Of a DNA stretch of 64,000 nucleotides, positions 21,101 to 30,800 are shown in pieces. The first letter of the stretch is position 1. Each line of letters begins with the position of its first letter. Position numbers and translations under genes: made by a program. Source of the stretch: Ruminococcus flavefaciens (GTDB lineage Bacteria; Bacillota; Clostridia; Oscillospirales; Ruminococcaceae); the NCBI GenBank assembly GCA_023662725.1, contig JAMPIL010000001.1, forward strand, positions 1-64,000. The letters are read 5' to 3'. The notes under the pieces were generated by a model. It was given only the letters and a program-made list of their open reading frames with translations. It was not told the DNA's origin and ran no database searches.

Positions 21101-23048
21101 CATATACAACAATATAAGGGACAGCTTCATTATCAATCGGAAGATCCTCAAATCTGTATAGGCCATTTTCTTCATCAATCGGCGTCGCACTATATTTGTG
21201 TAATTCGCCATCAGCCGTTGGTGCCCAATACAAAAATACCTTCTTTGGGTCAACACCAATACCAGAGTCGTTATCATGAACGTTAATATCTATGGATATA
21301 GTTTCCTTTCCGAAAATACCGAATGTCAAGAACTTAAGCATAGATTGATTTACTGTGTAATTAAAATTATCAATTAGTGGTGGCGTTGAATCTACCGTGA
21401 AATTGTAAGTATTAACATTGTAGTTGCCAGCTAGGTCAATAAGTTCAACTTTAACTACATAATCTTTGTTTTCTTTGTAATCATTAAGTTTCAACGAGTA
21501 TTCTGTTGATGGAATTATCACATTGTATTGAATGGTACTTGTTACTGTTTCTGTTTGTTCCTCACCATCTGTGTCGGTAACAACAGCGCCACTATGATCT
21601 GTTACAACTACTGTTTCAGTTATTGTTTCCGTAGCTGTTTCTTCGCACACAACTGATGTGACGCAAGCATCATCCACATAGACCTTGTACTCAGCGATAC
21701 CCACATCATCAGACATAGAAATTGCAATAGCGTTATCTTCAGTAATCTCACCAAAGAAGCTATCCCCTACGGGTGTAATGTCGGGTTTAAAAGAAATCTT
21801 ACAATCTTCGGCACTCTTAGGATCATAGAGAACTGTGCATTCTACATCATCGATTGCAAGCTTAATTTCATCACTATCATTTTGATCATCTGATGCAATT
21901 ACAGAAATGGCATTTGCCTCATTTTTCTTCATGCTATCATCAAAATGTGAAAGCTCAATATAATATGTTTTTTCAATAGAATTTGATGTATCGTTGCAAA
22001 TCCAATCTTCTGATGTGATAGATTTAACCTCACCATTTATATTAACAATAATTTCCGTTAAATCTTCTTCGTTGATCGTAACGCTGAGAAAATATTTGTC
22101 ATTTGCATAAATATGCCTAATCAGATTTTCTAGTGCTTCATTGCCAAAAGTAAGACACTCAAGAATGGTTGCTCCTTGCTGTGCTTCGCTTGTAATAGCT
22201 ACTTCAATAATCTGAGGAATGGTTGGATCATTTGTAACGTTCTCTATTTTTTGTTCGTTTACATTTCCAGCCATATCTTCAATGTATACTGTGATTGTAG
22301 CTTCTTCAAGCCAGTCAGCAATTCTGAATGAAAAGCCGACAATATTACCATAGACATCATATTTTATCTGATCTTGACTAAGAAGATTTGTATTCCAATC
22401 GTTAATCTTATAATAAATCTTATTTATACCTGAGATAGCATCCGAAATTTCATTCTCATTACTAATTACAAAATATTTTGTATTCCATTCCTCTTCAGTT
22501 TTGTTATCTAAGTTAAAAGGTTCTGGTTCTGATTTATCAAGATGATACTGATAAACTTCTGAAACCGATGCTCCGCATTTTCCATCTGGGTACACAGCCC
22601 AAAATACAATATAATAACTTCCTTCTAAGAGCTTGTCTACACCTTCCCAATTTTTTGCATCTTTAACATCAGGTTTAATTCTTTCTGTTTCAGTAGTTAT
22701 ATCATAAGTTTGATATAAGATTGTTGCACCTTCAGAAGCTGATATCTGCCAATTTTGAAGATCATCATACTTAATCCATTTATCTTGAATCGGAATGTTA
22801 ACATTAAGATTTGGAGGAGATGTATCCTTAGTTGTAGTTGTTGTCGTTTCCGTTGTTGTTTCAAGGCTTGTAGTAGTTGTTGTTTCCTCGCCCACCTCGT
22901 CATCAACTGTATTATTTGTATCAATTGGCATTTCAACATTCGTAGTTTCAGATTTATCTGCAATCGCTACAAATCCACTATTAAGCGAAATGCTCATAAA
23001 CATTACAATCGCTGAAATACCAGCAACGATTCTCTTACGTAGTTTCAT
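18105..23048 (-). CDS. Giant Ig-like repeat surface protein with C-terminal membrane anchor
   Basis: The protein has 1647 residues. The start at 23048 follows AGAGGAGC. A signal peptide (MKLRKRIVAGISAIVMFMSI) is followed by a Thr-rich linker (TTTTTSLETTTETTTTTTKD). At least ten bacterial Ig-like/FN3-like repeats come next, marked by recurring VTVxDNxSGI, YSITFSDMAGNTAEV and xDKTxPxI boundaries. The end has one transmembrane helix (CSIFIAGVIAGVVIIIV) and a basic tail, with no LPxTG. It is co-directional and last in the secretion block, so it may form the outward part of the apparatus or an adhesin. That role is inference; the architecture is plain. Confidence 0.85.
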   Translation of the reverse strand: MKLRKRIVAGISAIVMFMSISLNSGFVAIADKSETTNVEMPIDTNNTVDDEVGEETTTTTSLETTTETTTTTTKDTSPPNLNVNIPIQDKWIKYDDLQNWQISASEGATILYQTYDITTETERIKPDVKDAKNWEGVDKLLEGSYYIVFWAVYPDGKCGASVSEVYQYHLDKSEPEPFNLDNKTEEEWNTKYFVISNENEISDAISGINKIYYKINDWNTNLLSQDQIKYDVYGNIVGFSFRIADWLEEATITVYIEDMAGNVNEQKIENVTNDPTIPQIIEVAITSEAQQGATILECLTFGNEALENLIRHIYANDKYFLSVTINEEDLTEIIVNINGEVKSITSEDWICNDTSNSIEKTYYIELSHFDDSMKKNEANAISVIASDDQNDSDEIKLAIDDVECTVLYDPKSAEDCKISFKPDITPVGDSFFGEITEDNAIAISMSDDVGIAEYKVYVDDACVTSVVCEETATETITETVVVTDHSGAVVTDTDGEEQTETVTSTIQYNVIIPSTEYSLKLNDYKENKDYVVKVELIDLAGNYNVNTYNFTVDSTPPLIDNFNYTVNQSMLKFLTFGIFGKETISIDINVHDNDSGIGVDPKKVFLYWAPTADGELHKYSATPIDEENGLYRFEDLPIDNEAVPYIVVYDKIGNSNTFYFATKDTAESLNVGELILEDEITTDGVTLVLEKDIPSVSVTVPSTYIEYTVGGETWYGDDIEYVVSASDSNSGLNYVEIQENDGISKKETDFEGVTFNANRFQDEAIYTYKLIDANDYIINAIAHDNAGNSSVRTELKVHIDKEKPAISKFVFGDQEDYGSEVVKTTYGYYFKEETSIRVYVNDPGIASGINRVTLYLSNINGATAVKTLYSTDEKAYITDETGTYAVFTIPMGFKGTVAAEAVDNVEHTSGLVNADGSIIEDDAIHNQTSSIDITEIVATDKVDAANVPLYNRNIPLTITVKDTFSGISTIEWSIANDGESGVIIVANDGRYESNSNAVTIDTVEMESNLVASMQFTLSVDDNSNGNVVLIKLTDRSGNSSEVSKTYSIDTTTPTITAALSNQTPYNSMYYNTDQTVTISITDRNFDASGVKFMLNGSEQIIGNWASTGEDDAAVHIGTFTINTDGDYSYSITFSDMAGNTAEVFTQSMFVIDKTSPIIKTNFDEFETEQEKHYFGCDSINKTAIITIIEHNFSAKDANAEIFRLEPGSEHDIRGVKSTTVSGWSDNGDEHTLEIPFEENDDGVYLIRVTPVDLASNSTIAQETVVFEIDFTNPIIAERNGVYAKDEEKSYKNLEIYNEKTGVEENFIPSVTFSDTNFDHIEYDLTVYTPEYSNGKEIGTIIPETDSGNISEKIYSLPEFKKDGVYSVDLTAVDKAGNRSVLCRNTSVLMMESDVLAYISNSNKAESKGWYSLQKDENTPISKRPDAFSDLDITVFAQENSKTSIILRDENGKSQDTGITAENSEGMYAVGVYNYTLPKEYFADNYPEGTNKDLYLWAENTYNKETSHITLGWIRIDALAPTCTVPSDLKDWKSYTSKTKTITLSNISESLDKSKCIVYDNGKAISADYFDYSDETDTLSYTLEKGWHDLSFVLVDEAGNTYTVQEISSIQVGLFYCLWFRILCSIFIAGVIAGVVIIIVKKKRAVNK

Positions 23049-23163
23049 TTTCTTGCTCCTCTGCATTTTCTTTTAGATTTTTCCTCCAGAAACTTATTGA
23101 AGATATAACAAAACACACTATGCTGCATAATAAAGCATATTTGTATTTTTATACGCTATAATA

Positions 23164-23526
23164 TCACTTCTTCTCGTCACTCTGTTTAACCAACATACTA
23201 TGTAAAGCTTTATAAGAAGTTCCATTGGTATATTCTTTTTTGAAAAGGTTGTTTCCTTTTCTCTTATATGGAAAAAACGCCATAGCTCCAATAACAAAAA
23301 CAATAACTGCAACAACAGCAGCTATAATGATATAAATCCGCCACGTTCGATAATCAATATCCAGTCTGCCATAAATTCCTGTTACCGCCAGTACCCCCAA
23401 TATCAACAGTATTACGCAAAGAGACCCCACCAAACCCACTAATCCACCATAAACTATGTATCCTGCTATGGGATGCTTTTGAAAACGCTTATTCAGATAA
23501 ACTTTGATTTTTTTTACACTCTCCAT
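23164..23526 (-). CDS. Two-TM membrane protein of the secretion locus
   Basis: The 120-residue protein starts MESVKKIKVYLNKRF at 23526, set by GAGGTG seven bases upstream. Two strong hydrophobic helices (GYIVYGGLVGLVGSLCVILL and the segment after YRTWRIYII) are joined by a short loop, with a basic cytoplasmic tail (PYKRKGNNLFKKEY). No known family. It lies directly below the kinase gene (10 bases) and above the Ig-like gene, so it may be a small membrane component in place of EssA. That assignment is inference. Confidence 0.65.
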   Translation of the reverse strand: MESVKKIKVYLNKRFQKHPIAGYIVYGGLVGLVGSLCVILLILGVLAVTGIYGRLDIDYRTWRIYIIIAAVVAVIVFVIGAMAFFPYKRKGNNLFKKEYTNGTSYKALHSMLVKQSDEKK

Positions 23527-23536
23527 AATATTCACC

Positions 23537-25468
23537 TCAGTCGATCTTTTCCAGGCGATCTAAAAATTCTGCAATTTCTGAACGACTTATACCTTTCGTA
23601 TCGGATATAGCATTTATTGCTATATCGCCCTTGTTGTTAAGCGCAATAGCAAGGTGTCCCACAGAATATCTATATACGGGATTATTTTCGTTTTCCTCTA
23701 GCAGAGTATATGCATCGCTGTAGTTGTAATTGTTAATGTTCTCTACACTATGGATAGCAAGAGCTAATTCATATGCAGTGCTCGTTTCTGACAATTCCAG
23801 CTCACTTATTGCTGTTGAAATAGAGGAAAGTTCAGCCGCATTTGCCTTTTCCATTATTTTATCAACATACACTATTTTTTCACTGTCATCATCAAACTGC
23901 TCCAGAAGTGACACCATAAGAGATGCTTCCATTGTACTAATGACATCGTCCTTAGACAGATAATTAAAACATTCATTACATACGACTTTTTTCCGTCCAT
24001 CATCAGCAAGTTCCATTCTTTCAAGTGATATTTCGGATATCTTGCCAAACTGCGTTGCCTGATATGTTATGGTATTTTCATTTTGGCTGTTTATTCCTTC
24101 CAAAAGCTCCTCCCAGTCACTTGTAGCGATCTGATAACCGATTACCTTATAGACAAATGAGAATAATAACAGCGTTATGATGCAGCCGATGCATGCACCA
24201 AAAATAGTTGCAGCATTTCGCACCTGCTTGTTCTCTCCTTTTTTTACAGAAGGAATACTATCTCGGGCATCGTCAAGATCATCTTTCAGATCTTTATAAT
24301 AATGGTAATAATCATCACTTTCAAGATATCCTGTTTTACGCTGCCTTGTACATTTGCTTATAATCTTTTGCAGTGATAAATGATATCGTCCACCTAAAGG
24401 TCCAGTACATTCAAGAGATAAATCTCTATTAAAATACGCTTCGTCACTCAGAAGATTTGCTTCATAGAAATTATGCGGAGATTCAGCAAACAGCTCATTA
24501 TTTGTCATAAGCTCCACAATATTCATACATTCCCAAAATGTTGCTCCAAATGAAAATATGTCGCTTTCTATTGATATTTTTCCAATTTCATATCCTTCTT
24601 GTGAGAATGGAAACTTCGACTCATTGTTAGTAGCCGCATAACATTCAGGTGCAGCGTAGCCTATTGTTCCATGTGAGAAGAGAGAATTAATATCTTCTGC
24701 TTCATTATAGTTTACACTTTGAAGATTATGATATACGAATGTTGTATCATCCGGTAAAAATATGGAACGTCCAAAGTCTATCAAAACCAGTTCTTCACTC
24801 TGACGTGTCACCATGATATTTTCAGGTTTAATGTCAAGATGAAGAACCTTTTTCTTTGAAGTTGTGCTGATAAACATCAATATTCCGCATAGGCTTTGCA
24901 TGAATCGAAGTAGTTTTTCCTGATACCGAAAAAAAGTTTTTTCATCCTTATATTTTTCTAATACCTCTTGTTTTTCGATATCTGAAAAATCATGAAAGTT
25001 TACCCACCTATTATCTTTATATTTTTCAAGTCCCCAAAATTCTCTTCTGCAATATTGTTCCAGTGACCAACCATCAATAAACTCTTCAATTACACAAAAG
25101 CAAGGCAATATATCTTCTAAACCATTGGGATTGCTGCTACGAATAAACACTTTGGTTCCCGGGATTTCCAATTCAAAGTTTTCACCGATGTCTTCCACAA
25201 CATCATATATTCTGGCAACGCTTCTGCATTCTTGAAGTTCTTCAAAGATTTTAAGTTCTTGATTCTTAAATCTGTCGAGTCTTTCACTTGATTTTGGCTT
25301 AAACTTTAATACGCAAGAGAAAGATAAATCAGACTTGCCGTTTTCATCTATAGAAACTTTTCTGCCTTTAAAAACAAAACTTTCAGTTCCAGAAGCAATA
25401 AAACCATCAGGAAAATCCTTTTTATCAATTTCATAAAGAAATTTTGTCCCTTGTATTTGAGTACTCAT
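23537..25468 (-). CDS. Membrane Ser/Thr kinase in place of EssB
   Basis: The protein has 643 residues. A cytoplasmic protein-kinase domain (about 20-390) keeps the catalytic set: the VLKFK lysine (about 55), HLDIKPEN (210-217), DFG (231-233) and the YAAPE activation-segment end. One transmembrane helix is at 418-445 and a helical repeat domain fills about 450-643. Canonical T7b systems have EssB/YukC, a pseudokinase with the same order (kinase fold, one TM, extracytoplasmic domain); here the residues needed for catalysis are present. The start overlaps the stop of the 58-residue gene above (ATGA). It probably belongs to the membrane complex and could phosphorylate components such as the basic repeat protein. 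Confidence 0.82.
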   Translation of the reverse strand: MSTQIQGTKFLYEIDKKDFPDGFIASGTESFVFKGRKVSIDENGKSDLSFSCVLKFKPKSSERLDRFKNQELKIFEELQECRSVARIYDVVEDIGENFELEIPGTKVFIRSSNPNGLEDILPCFCVIEEFIDGWSLEQYCRREFWGLEKYKDNRWVNFHDFSDIEKQEVLEKYKDEKTFFRYQEKLLRFMQSLCGILMFISTTSKKKVLHLDIKPENIMVTRQSEELVLIDFGRSIFLPDDTTFVYHNLQSVNYNEAEDINSLFSHGTIGYAAPECYAATNNESKFPFSQEGYEIGKISIESDIFSFGATFWECMNIVELMTNNELFAESPHNFYEANLLSDEAYFNRDLSLECTGPLGGRYHLSLQKIISKCTRQRKTGYLESDDYYHYYKDLKDDLDDARDSIPSVKKGENKQVRNAATIFGACIGCIITLLLFSFVYKVIGYQIATSDWEELLEGINSQNENTITYQATQFGKISEISLERMELADDGRKKVVCNECFNYLSKDDVISTMEASLMVSLLEQFDDDSEKIVYVDKIMEKANAAELSSISTAISELELSETSTAYELALAIHSVENINNYNYSDAYTLLEENENNPVYRYSVGHLAIALNNKGDIAINAISDTKGISRSEIAEFLDRLEKID

Positions 25469-25641
25469 TTCGCATTTATTCCTTTTTCATCTAATTCTGG
25501 AAGTTTCAGCAAGTCAAAAATTGTGCCGTCACTCCCCTCATTCAATATATTCAGCTTGACTCGACTATCTTTTGCCGACTGTTCTTCTTTGATTTTCACA
25601 TTAGCGAGATTCATTGACTTTTCTTCACTTTCTTTGCTCAA
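25465..25641 (-). CDS. Hidden 58-residue gene between WXG100 and kinase
   Basis: A TTG start (25639-25641) overlaps the TGA of the WXG100 gene as TTGA, and the stop overlaps the kinase ATG as ATGA, so translation is coupled on both sides. The product (M)SKESEEKSMNLANVKIKEE ... FDLLKLPELDEKGINAK is charged with one hydrophobic stretch and no known family. A shorter start at the internal ATG would give 49 residues. The tight overlaps with both neighbours argue that it is a real part of the operon. Function unknown; a chaperone or adaptor would fit the size. Confidence 0.65.
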   Translation of the reverse strand: MSKESEEKSMNLANVKIKEEQSAKDSRVKLNILNEGSDGTIFDLLKLPELDEKGINAK

Positions 25642-25970
25642 CTTTCCTCACCATCCTCAGTTGTTGGATTTTCATTAAATGCGGCTAAATCAGCATCCAA
25701 TTGTAAATATACATCTTTTGTACTCTTTAAAGCATCATTATTGATAGCATTCAGTACTTCAGCCACACTTTTGATTTTTTCTAGAATATGATCGACCTCT
25801 TTTTTATACTGATCTGCTCCCGCCCCCTTCCACTGGGTAAGCAAATTATCATTAATTTCCTTGAATTTTCTTTTTATTCTGTCGAATTCCTTTATTGCAT
25901 CTTGACTATCTGCTTCAAACTGAACAAGCTTTTCGATATCGGCACAGCGAATATTATTACCATCTGCCAT
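25638..25970 (-). CDS. WXG100/Esx family protein
   Basis: The 110-residue helical hairpin starts MADGNNIRCADIEKL at 25970, set by GGAGG upstream. The turn carries TQWKGAGADQYKKEV, a good WxG motif. The downstream helix (EVLNAINNDALKSTKDVYLQLDADLAAF) lacks a clear YxxxD/E export signal at the very end, but a Tyr is present at KDVYLQLD. Canonical Esx proteins dimerise and are secreted by the EssC motor; this one sits between the second ATPase gene and the kinase, apart from the three Esx-like genes upstream. Confidence 0.82.
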   Translation of the reverse strand: MADGNNIRCADIEKLVQFEADSQDAIKEFDRIKRKFKEINDNLLTQWKGAGADQYKKEVDHILEKIKSVAEVLNAINNDALKSTKDVYLQLDADLAAFNENPTTEDGEES

Positions 25971-25988
25971 AACATTTTCCTCCAATTA

Positions 25989-27815
25989 TTACTCTGTCTT
26001 AATAAATTTCATCTTAACAAGTCTATCTGCTTCAATGTCATAAAAATATCCGTCACCTTTTTCACAACGAGCATACTCTTCTTTCAACCCCTTTACATCC
26101 ATACTTCCAAAAACAGATTTTTGACCTCTTTCAGATGCAAATTCTGCTATATTATCCAAGAGAAAAACAGAATTAAGTGTATTATTAAAGAAATTATTCA
26201 TTTCCTGATCTGTAATCTTTTGAATATCTGTGAAGATGAATATCATATCTTCTTCTTCAGCAATAGCTGCAAGCTTTGGAAGTATATTATTAATAAATTG
26301 CTTTTCTCCGTTTGCACTCAAATACAACATTTTGCTTTGAAGAATAAACACAGTCGGCTTAATTGGCTTTCTATTTTCATCATAAGAAGGCATTAACCTC
26401 GCATTTGCCTCTCCATATATATACGTTGCAATAGGTGAATGAAGCTGATTATTTGACAAACCATTCCATGTCAAATCCATATAGTTATCATTTATGAAAT
26501 GATAAAACTGCTGATATGGAGAAACTGTTTTACTAATGCTTCCTTGAGTCTTCTTAGAGTCAATAACATCCATAAAACCATTTGACATATCAAATGAAAG
26601 GGATTCTGTTTCATTTGGCGGCAATTTCATATTCTTTTTTGACTCTATAAACTTTCTGCAATCCAGACCAAGAGATTCGCATTTTTTATAGAATTCTTCC
26701 AACTGTTTTCTTCCGTCATCAAAAAAGATAAATCTTGCATAAGATTTCTTTTTGAATAATTCATTAAGAATCAGACGAAGAAGGTTGCTCTTTCCGTATT
26801 CCTTTTTTCCATATATACCAATCACTCTTGCTTCTGAAAAGTCTACTGTCACAGGATAAAAGTCAATATAATCCAATCCCACTGATACAAGACAAGGATT
26901 CTCTTTTGGCTTTTCTTCAGAAGTTGTTGGCGTTTGCTTTAATCTGTCATATTCACTGAATGTCAAATCACCTGAAAAAGTTAAGTACTTTTTCACGCAC
27001 CTGGTATAAACATTTGAATTTTCATCAAATTTAAACTTATCTTTTAAGGTTTGAATATAATTCGTAGTATTATCAAGCGGGTCAGCTATATAACACTGTA
27101 ATTCATAGGGTGCATTCATTCTGAAGGTACCTTCAATACCATCAGGTTTTATTGTTACATTCGCAAATCCTCTACCAGCAATTGCGCCTATTTCTGTCAC
27201 CTTTGCATTAAAAATATCCATATATTTATCTGATGGCATTTCAAGTGCAATTTTCTGACCGAAACTGTTCAAATAAGATGAAAGTCCTTTAGTATCCGAG
27301 GCGGTGAACACTACTGTAATACCTTTTGATAAACCATCACGACATATCTTAGAAAATTTCTCCTGATATGCTAAATATCTTGGTTCATCCTGAAAAGCAT
27401 TGAGATTATCGATGATAAATGTTGTGTGAAGCATTTTCTTTTCACCATTGAATGATGAAAAGCTTATACCATCAAGCTCTTTTGTGTTATTTTTTATAAT
27501 TTCTTCCAGTATCTTAAATGCTCTTTTCACATATTCCTCATTAGAGTTATCAAAACAAGCTGAAACCAAAGGAAAATCTTTGTAAGAGGCTAATGCACCA
27601 CCAAAGTCAAGAATGAAGATTTGTTCATCATCTACATCATTTGTCATATGTAAAGTTTGAATCAGTAACTTAAGGAAGTTTGTTTTTCCACTCATCGAAG
27701 CGCCAAACAGTGCTATATTTTTATCAAGTAAATCAACTTGAAATAATGGCTGCTTCTGCACAATAGGAATATCATACTGTCCTAAGGTGCATATCATTGT
27801 TTTTTTCTCTTCCAA
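25989..27815 (-). CDS. EssC/EccCb-type ATPase, domains 2 and 3
   Basis: The protein has 608 residues. Two FtsK-like nucleotide domains are visible: Walker A GASMSGKT (38-45) with EQIFILDFGG, and Walker A GKKEYGKS (335-342) with ARFIFFDDG. It corresponds to the C-terminal half of EssC, and as a separate gene resembles mycobacterial EccCb. A TTG start with GGAGG about seven bases upstream is preferred; an ATG six codons in is the alternative. It follows the first ATPase gene by one base. It should recognise Esx substrates and drive secretion with the partner below. Confidence 0.85.
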   Translation of the reverse strand: MEEKKTMICTLGQYDIPIVQKQPLFQVDLLDKNIALFGASMSGKTNFLKLLIQTLHMTNDVDDEQIFILDFGGALASYKDFPLVSACFDNSNEEYVKRAFKILEEIIKNNTKELDGISFSSFNGEKKMLHTTFIIDNLNAFQDEPRYLAYQEKFSKICRDGLSKGITVVFTASDTKGLSSYLNSFGQKIALEMPSDKYMDIFNAKVTEIGAIAGRGFANVTIKPDGIEGTFRMNAPYELQCYIADPLDNTTNYIQTLKDKFKFDENSNVYTRCVKKYLTFSGDLTFSEYDRLKQTPTTSEEKPKENPCLVSVGLDYIDFYPVTVDFSEARVIGIYGKKEYGKSNLLRLILNELFKKKSYARFIFFDDGRKQLEEFYKKCESLGLDCRKFIESKKNMKLPPNETESLSFDMSNGFMDVIDSKKTQGSISKTVSPYQQFYHFINDNYMDLTWNGLSNNQLHSPIATYIYGEANARLMPSYDENRKPIKPTVFILQSKMLYLSANGEKQFINNILPKLAAIAEEEDMIFIFTDIQKITDQEMNNFFNNTLNSVFLLDNIAEFASERGQKSVFGSMDVKGLKEEYARCEKGDGYFYDIEADRLVKMKFIKTE

Positions 27816-27816
27816 T

Positions 27817-30800
27817 TCACATCCTCCATTCTGTAGTATTTTCGAGTTTTGTTTTCAATGGTGGCATAAATATCTTTTCTGGCGTTGGTCTACCTTCATT
27901 TATGGCTATGATCGTATCAACAACAAATTTCAATTGAGTAGCATTTGGATCAACGTTCTTCTGAGCTTGCTTTTGTGCTTCATTATCCTTCTGCGAACGA
28001 TAAAACTTGTCGTTGAACTTTCCGCTGTTAGGAACATATGTAATATTAACAGGGCTTTCAATGCTTAAGTTTTGATTTGCACCAGTATAAGCTGATTGAA
28101 AATATTCAAATCTTGATCCCGTACCAACAAGCAGATATGCACGTCCGTTTAGAGGCATGGTTGGTGCAGCTGCAACCGGACTGTCGATCATTTCCTTAGA
28201 AGCTTGTTTTGTAGCTACCTTCAAGCATATTCTGGCTTTTGAGTTAACACGTATGTCATCCGTAATAGCACCTTCAATATTCTGAGAAACAAGAATAATA
28301 TGAAAACCAAGTGTTCTTCCTACGCGAGCAATTGTGGTGATCTCAGCAATAAAATCAACATCATTACTCTCATTAGAAAATCTCTTTAATTCTGTAAACT
28401 CATCCACAACAAGAACAAGATGCGAAAGATGTTTAATCCTTTCTATCCCTTTAGCCTTTAATACTTCTATCTGCTTGTCATTTAGTTTTCCAATTTTTTC
28501 TAAAACAACTTGTATGCTTTCAGAATATTCAGATTCCTCTATTGCAATCTGCCTGGATTTCAAGTTTTTGTAAATAATATGTGCCTGTTGTAATGACAAA
28601 TTTTCTTCCTTATTTATAAGGTTATCAATTTCAACCATAATTCTTCTTGCACGAATATATGCATCTGCTGTATCAACACCAAATTCCTGAAGCAACAGCT
28701 TTCTCTTTTTTATTTCAGCGTTTAATGTCTCAAGAAATCTCTTCAACATATAAGCTGAAGAAATTCCATCGCTTTCACCTGCTGTATCGGTTACGACGCC
28801 TACACAATGAGGCAAATCTCCTAATCGATCTGAGAAACCTCCGCCTTTCATATCCACAAGCATTAGATTCAAGTCCATTGGAGAAAATTTCATACAAAGT
28901 CCTATTAAATATGTAATGATTGTTTCAGATTTACCCGAACCTGTTGTTCCTGCAACAAGCATATGCGGACCATCAGCTTTTTCATATAAATCAAGATGCA
29001 TATTACCATGTTCATTTGCACCAATATTGACACGAAGATTTCTGGTTACATCATATTCTTCTTTTGAGCTTGACCAAAATTTCAGTATTCTATTTGCTAT
29101 ATTTGTGGTAGATAATGGATTAGAAGAATTGTTTCTTCCAATTTTTGTATCTGCACTTGAAATATTGTGAAGTTGAAAAAGAGTTACCATACTTGGAACT
29201 TGTCCATTTTCGGCAATACGAGTATAGTAAATGGCACTCAGTCTTTTATAAGCCAGTTCATATTGCTCTTTATATTCACCAGCTTTAAAGATAAAGTCAT
29301 TCCAAAAATTAGGATATTTCTTTGTTTCCGTAACAGTTGCAAGAATATTTTCACGTGTCATTACACGGTATCTTGGAACAACATAACCATATCCGGTATT
29401 GTTATTGCCGATATTCAAATAAATGATATCACCACAATAACGTGGAAGTTTATCTTTATCATCCCGGCAAAATAAAAATGTCAATCCTAACTTATTTTGA
29501 TAATCCTCCCCTTCCTTTGGAGCTTCAGGAAGATATTTTGAAAATCCCGTAGACTTTATCCCATAATCACCAAAAATAACACAAACAATTTGTGTGAGTT
29601 TTTCAGGAACAGAATCATTTTCTTCATCAGACTGTTTCTCTTTTGCCCTTTGATTCATAATGTTCAGAAGCTGTCCATACACTTCACCGGCGCTTTCTTG
29701 ATTGAAAATGAATTGAGAAGTATTTTCAAGCAGTTCATTACAATGAGGAAGAAATTTATATGCTTTCACTCTTTCCTCCTGTTCCTCAACACTTAATTCA
29801 TCCTCAAAGAAGAACACAAATTGAATATCCTCCGGAGAATGATAATAAGCAAGATCTAATATCGTGTGTTTAATAAAGTCGTGTGCATACAGATTGTCAT
29901 CAGAAATAATACCTACAGCACCTGCATTTCTGATATCAAGCATATATGGCGCTTTTACTCCTGCGCTTCCCCAAGTTTTTCCATCTAAAAATCGAAAATA
30001 TTCTGTTGAGAAATGATATGATAATTCAGAAAGCAAGAACATATCCTCAGACATTTTTTCACTTTTTATAAGCTCTTCTTTTTTTAATGCATCTTTTCTT
30101 TTGATTTTATCCTTTGGAATATCGATATATATGCCTGAAATTCGTTTTTCCTTACCATTCTGAAAGTTTTCATAACATAAACGATAATATACATCAGAAA
30201 ATATTTCATCCTTTTTGTCATATTTTATATTGAAAAGCGGCTTCACATTCTCAGACACGCCAAGTGCAATACGCATAAAATCATTATCATTTTGTGAACG
30301 TGCAAAAATGGCTGAATCAAGTCTTGCAAGATTTTTAAAAAGTTCGGACACATCTGGATACAACTGCCGAAGATATGTTACATCAGCTTGCTGCCATTTG
30401 CCTATATTATCTATGACACGCTTTATATAATTTTCATAGTTTTCCTTCCATTCATGTTTCTTTTTGCGGTTTGTTTTTCCTTGTTTAAAGTAGTTGTATG
30501 TTGTCGTAACCAGTGTCATTACACCTGTTGCAGCTGTCATCATCCACATGGTTCCGCCTAATCCCGAAGAACTTGACATAAACGCACGTACACCAATCAT
30601 ACCGCCTGTGGAAATAACTGTGGGTATCAAAATATCAGCCAGTGAACGTTCTTCTTTTTGCGGTACTTCGCCTGGTGGCAATATTTCGATATCAGATGAT
30701 TCAACAGCCTCTAAAGTACGGCTGCTTATATTATATTCCAGAGAATTGTTATCCGATTTTAATATATAGCTGCTAGGCACTTCTTCAAATAAAACCGTTT

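Noticed and set aside
22697-23076. Long frames on both strands across the Thr-rich linker of the surface protein
   Set aside because: They are mirror products of the repetitive Thr codons and have no ribosome sites; the signal peptide frame is the real one.
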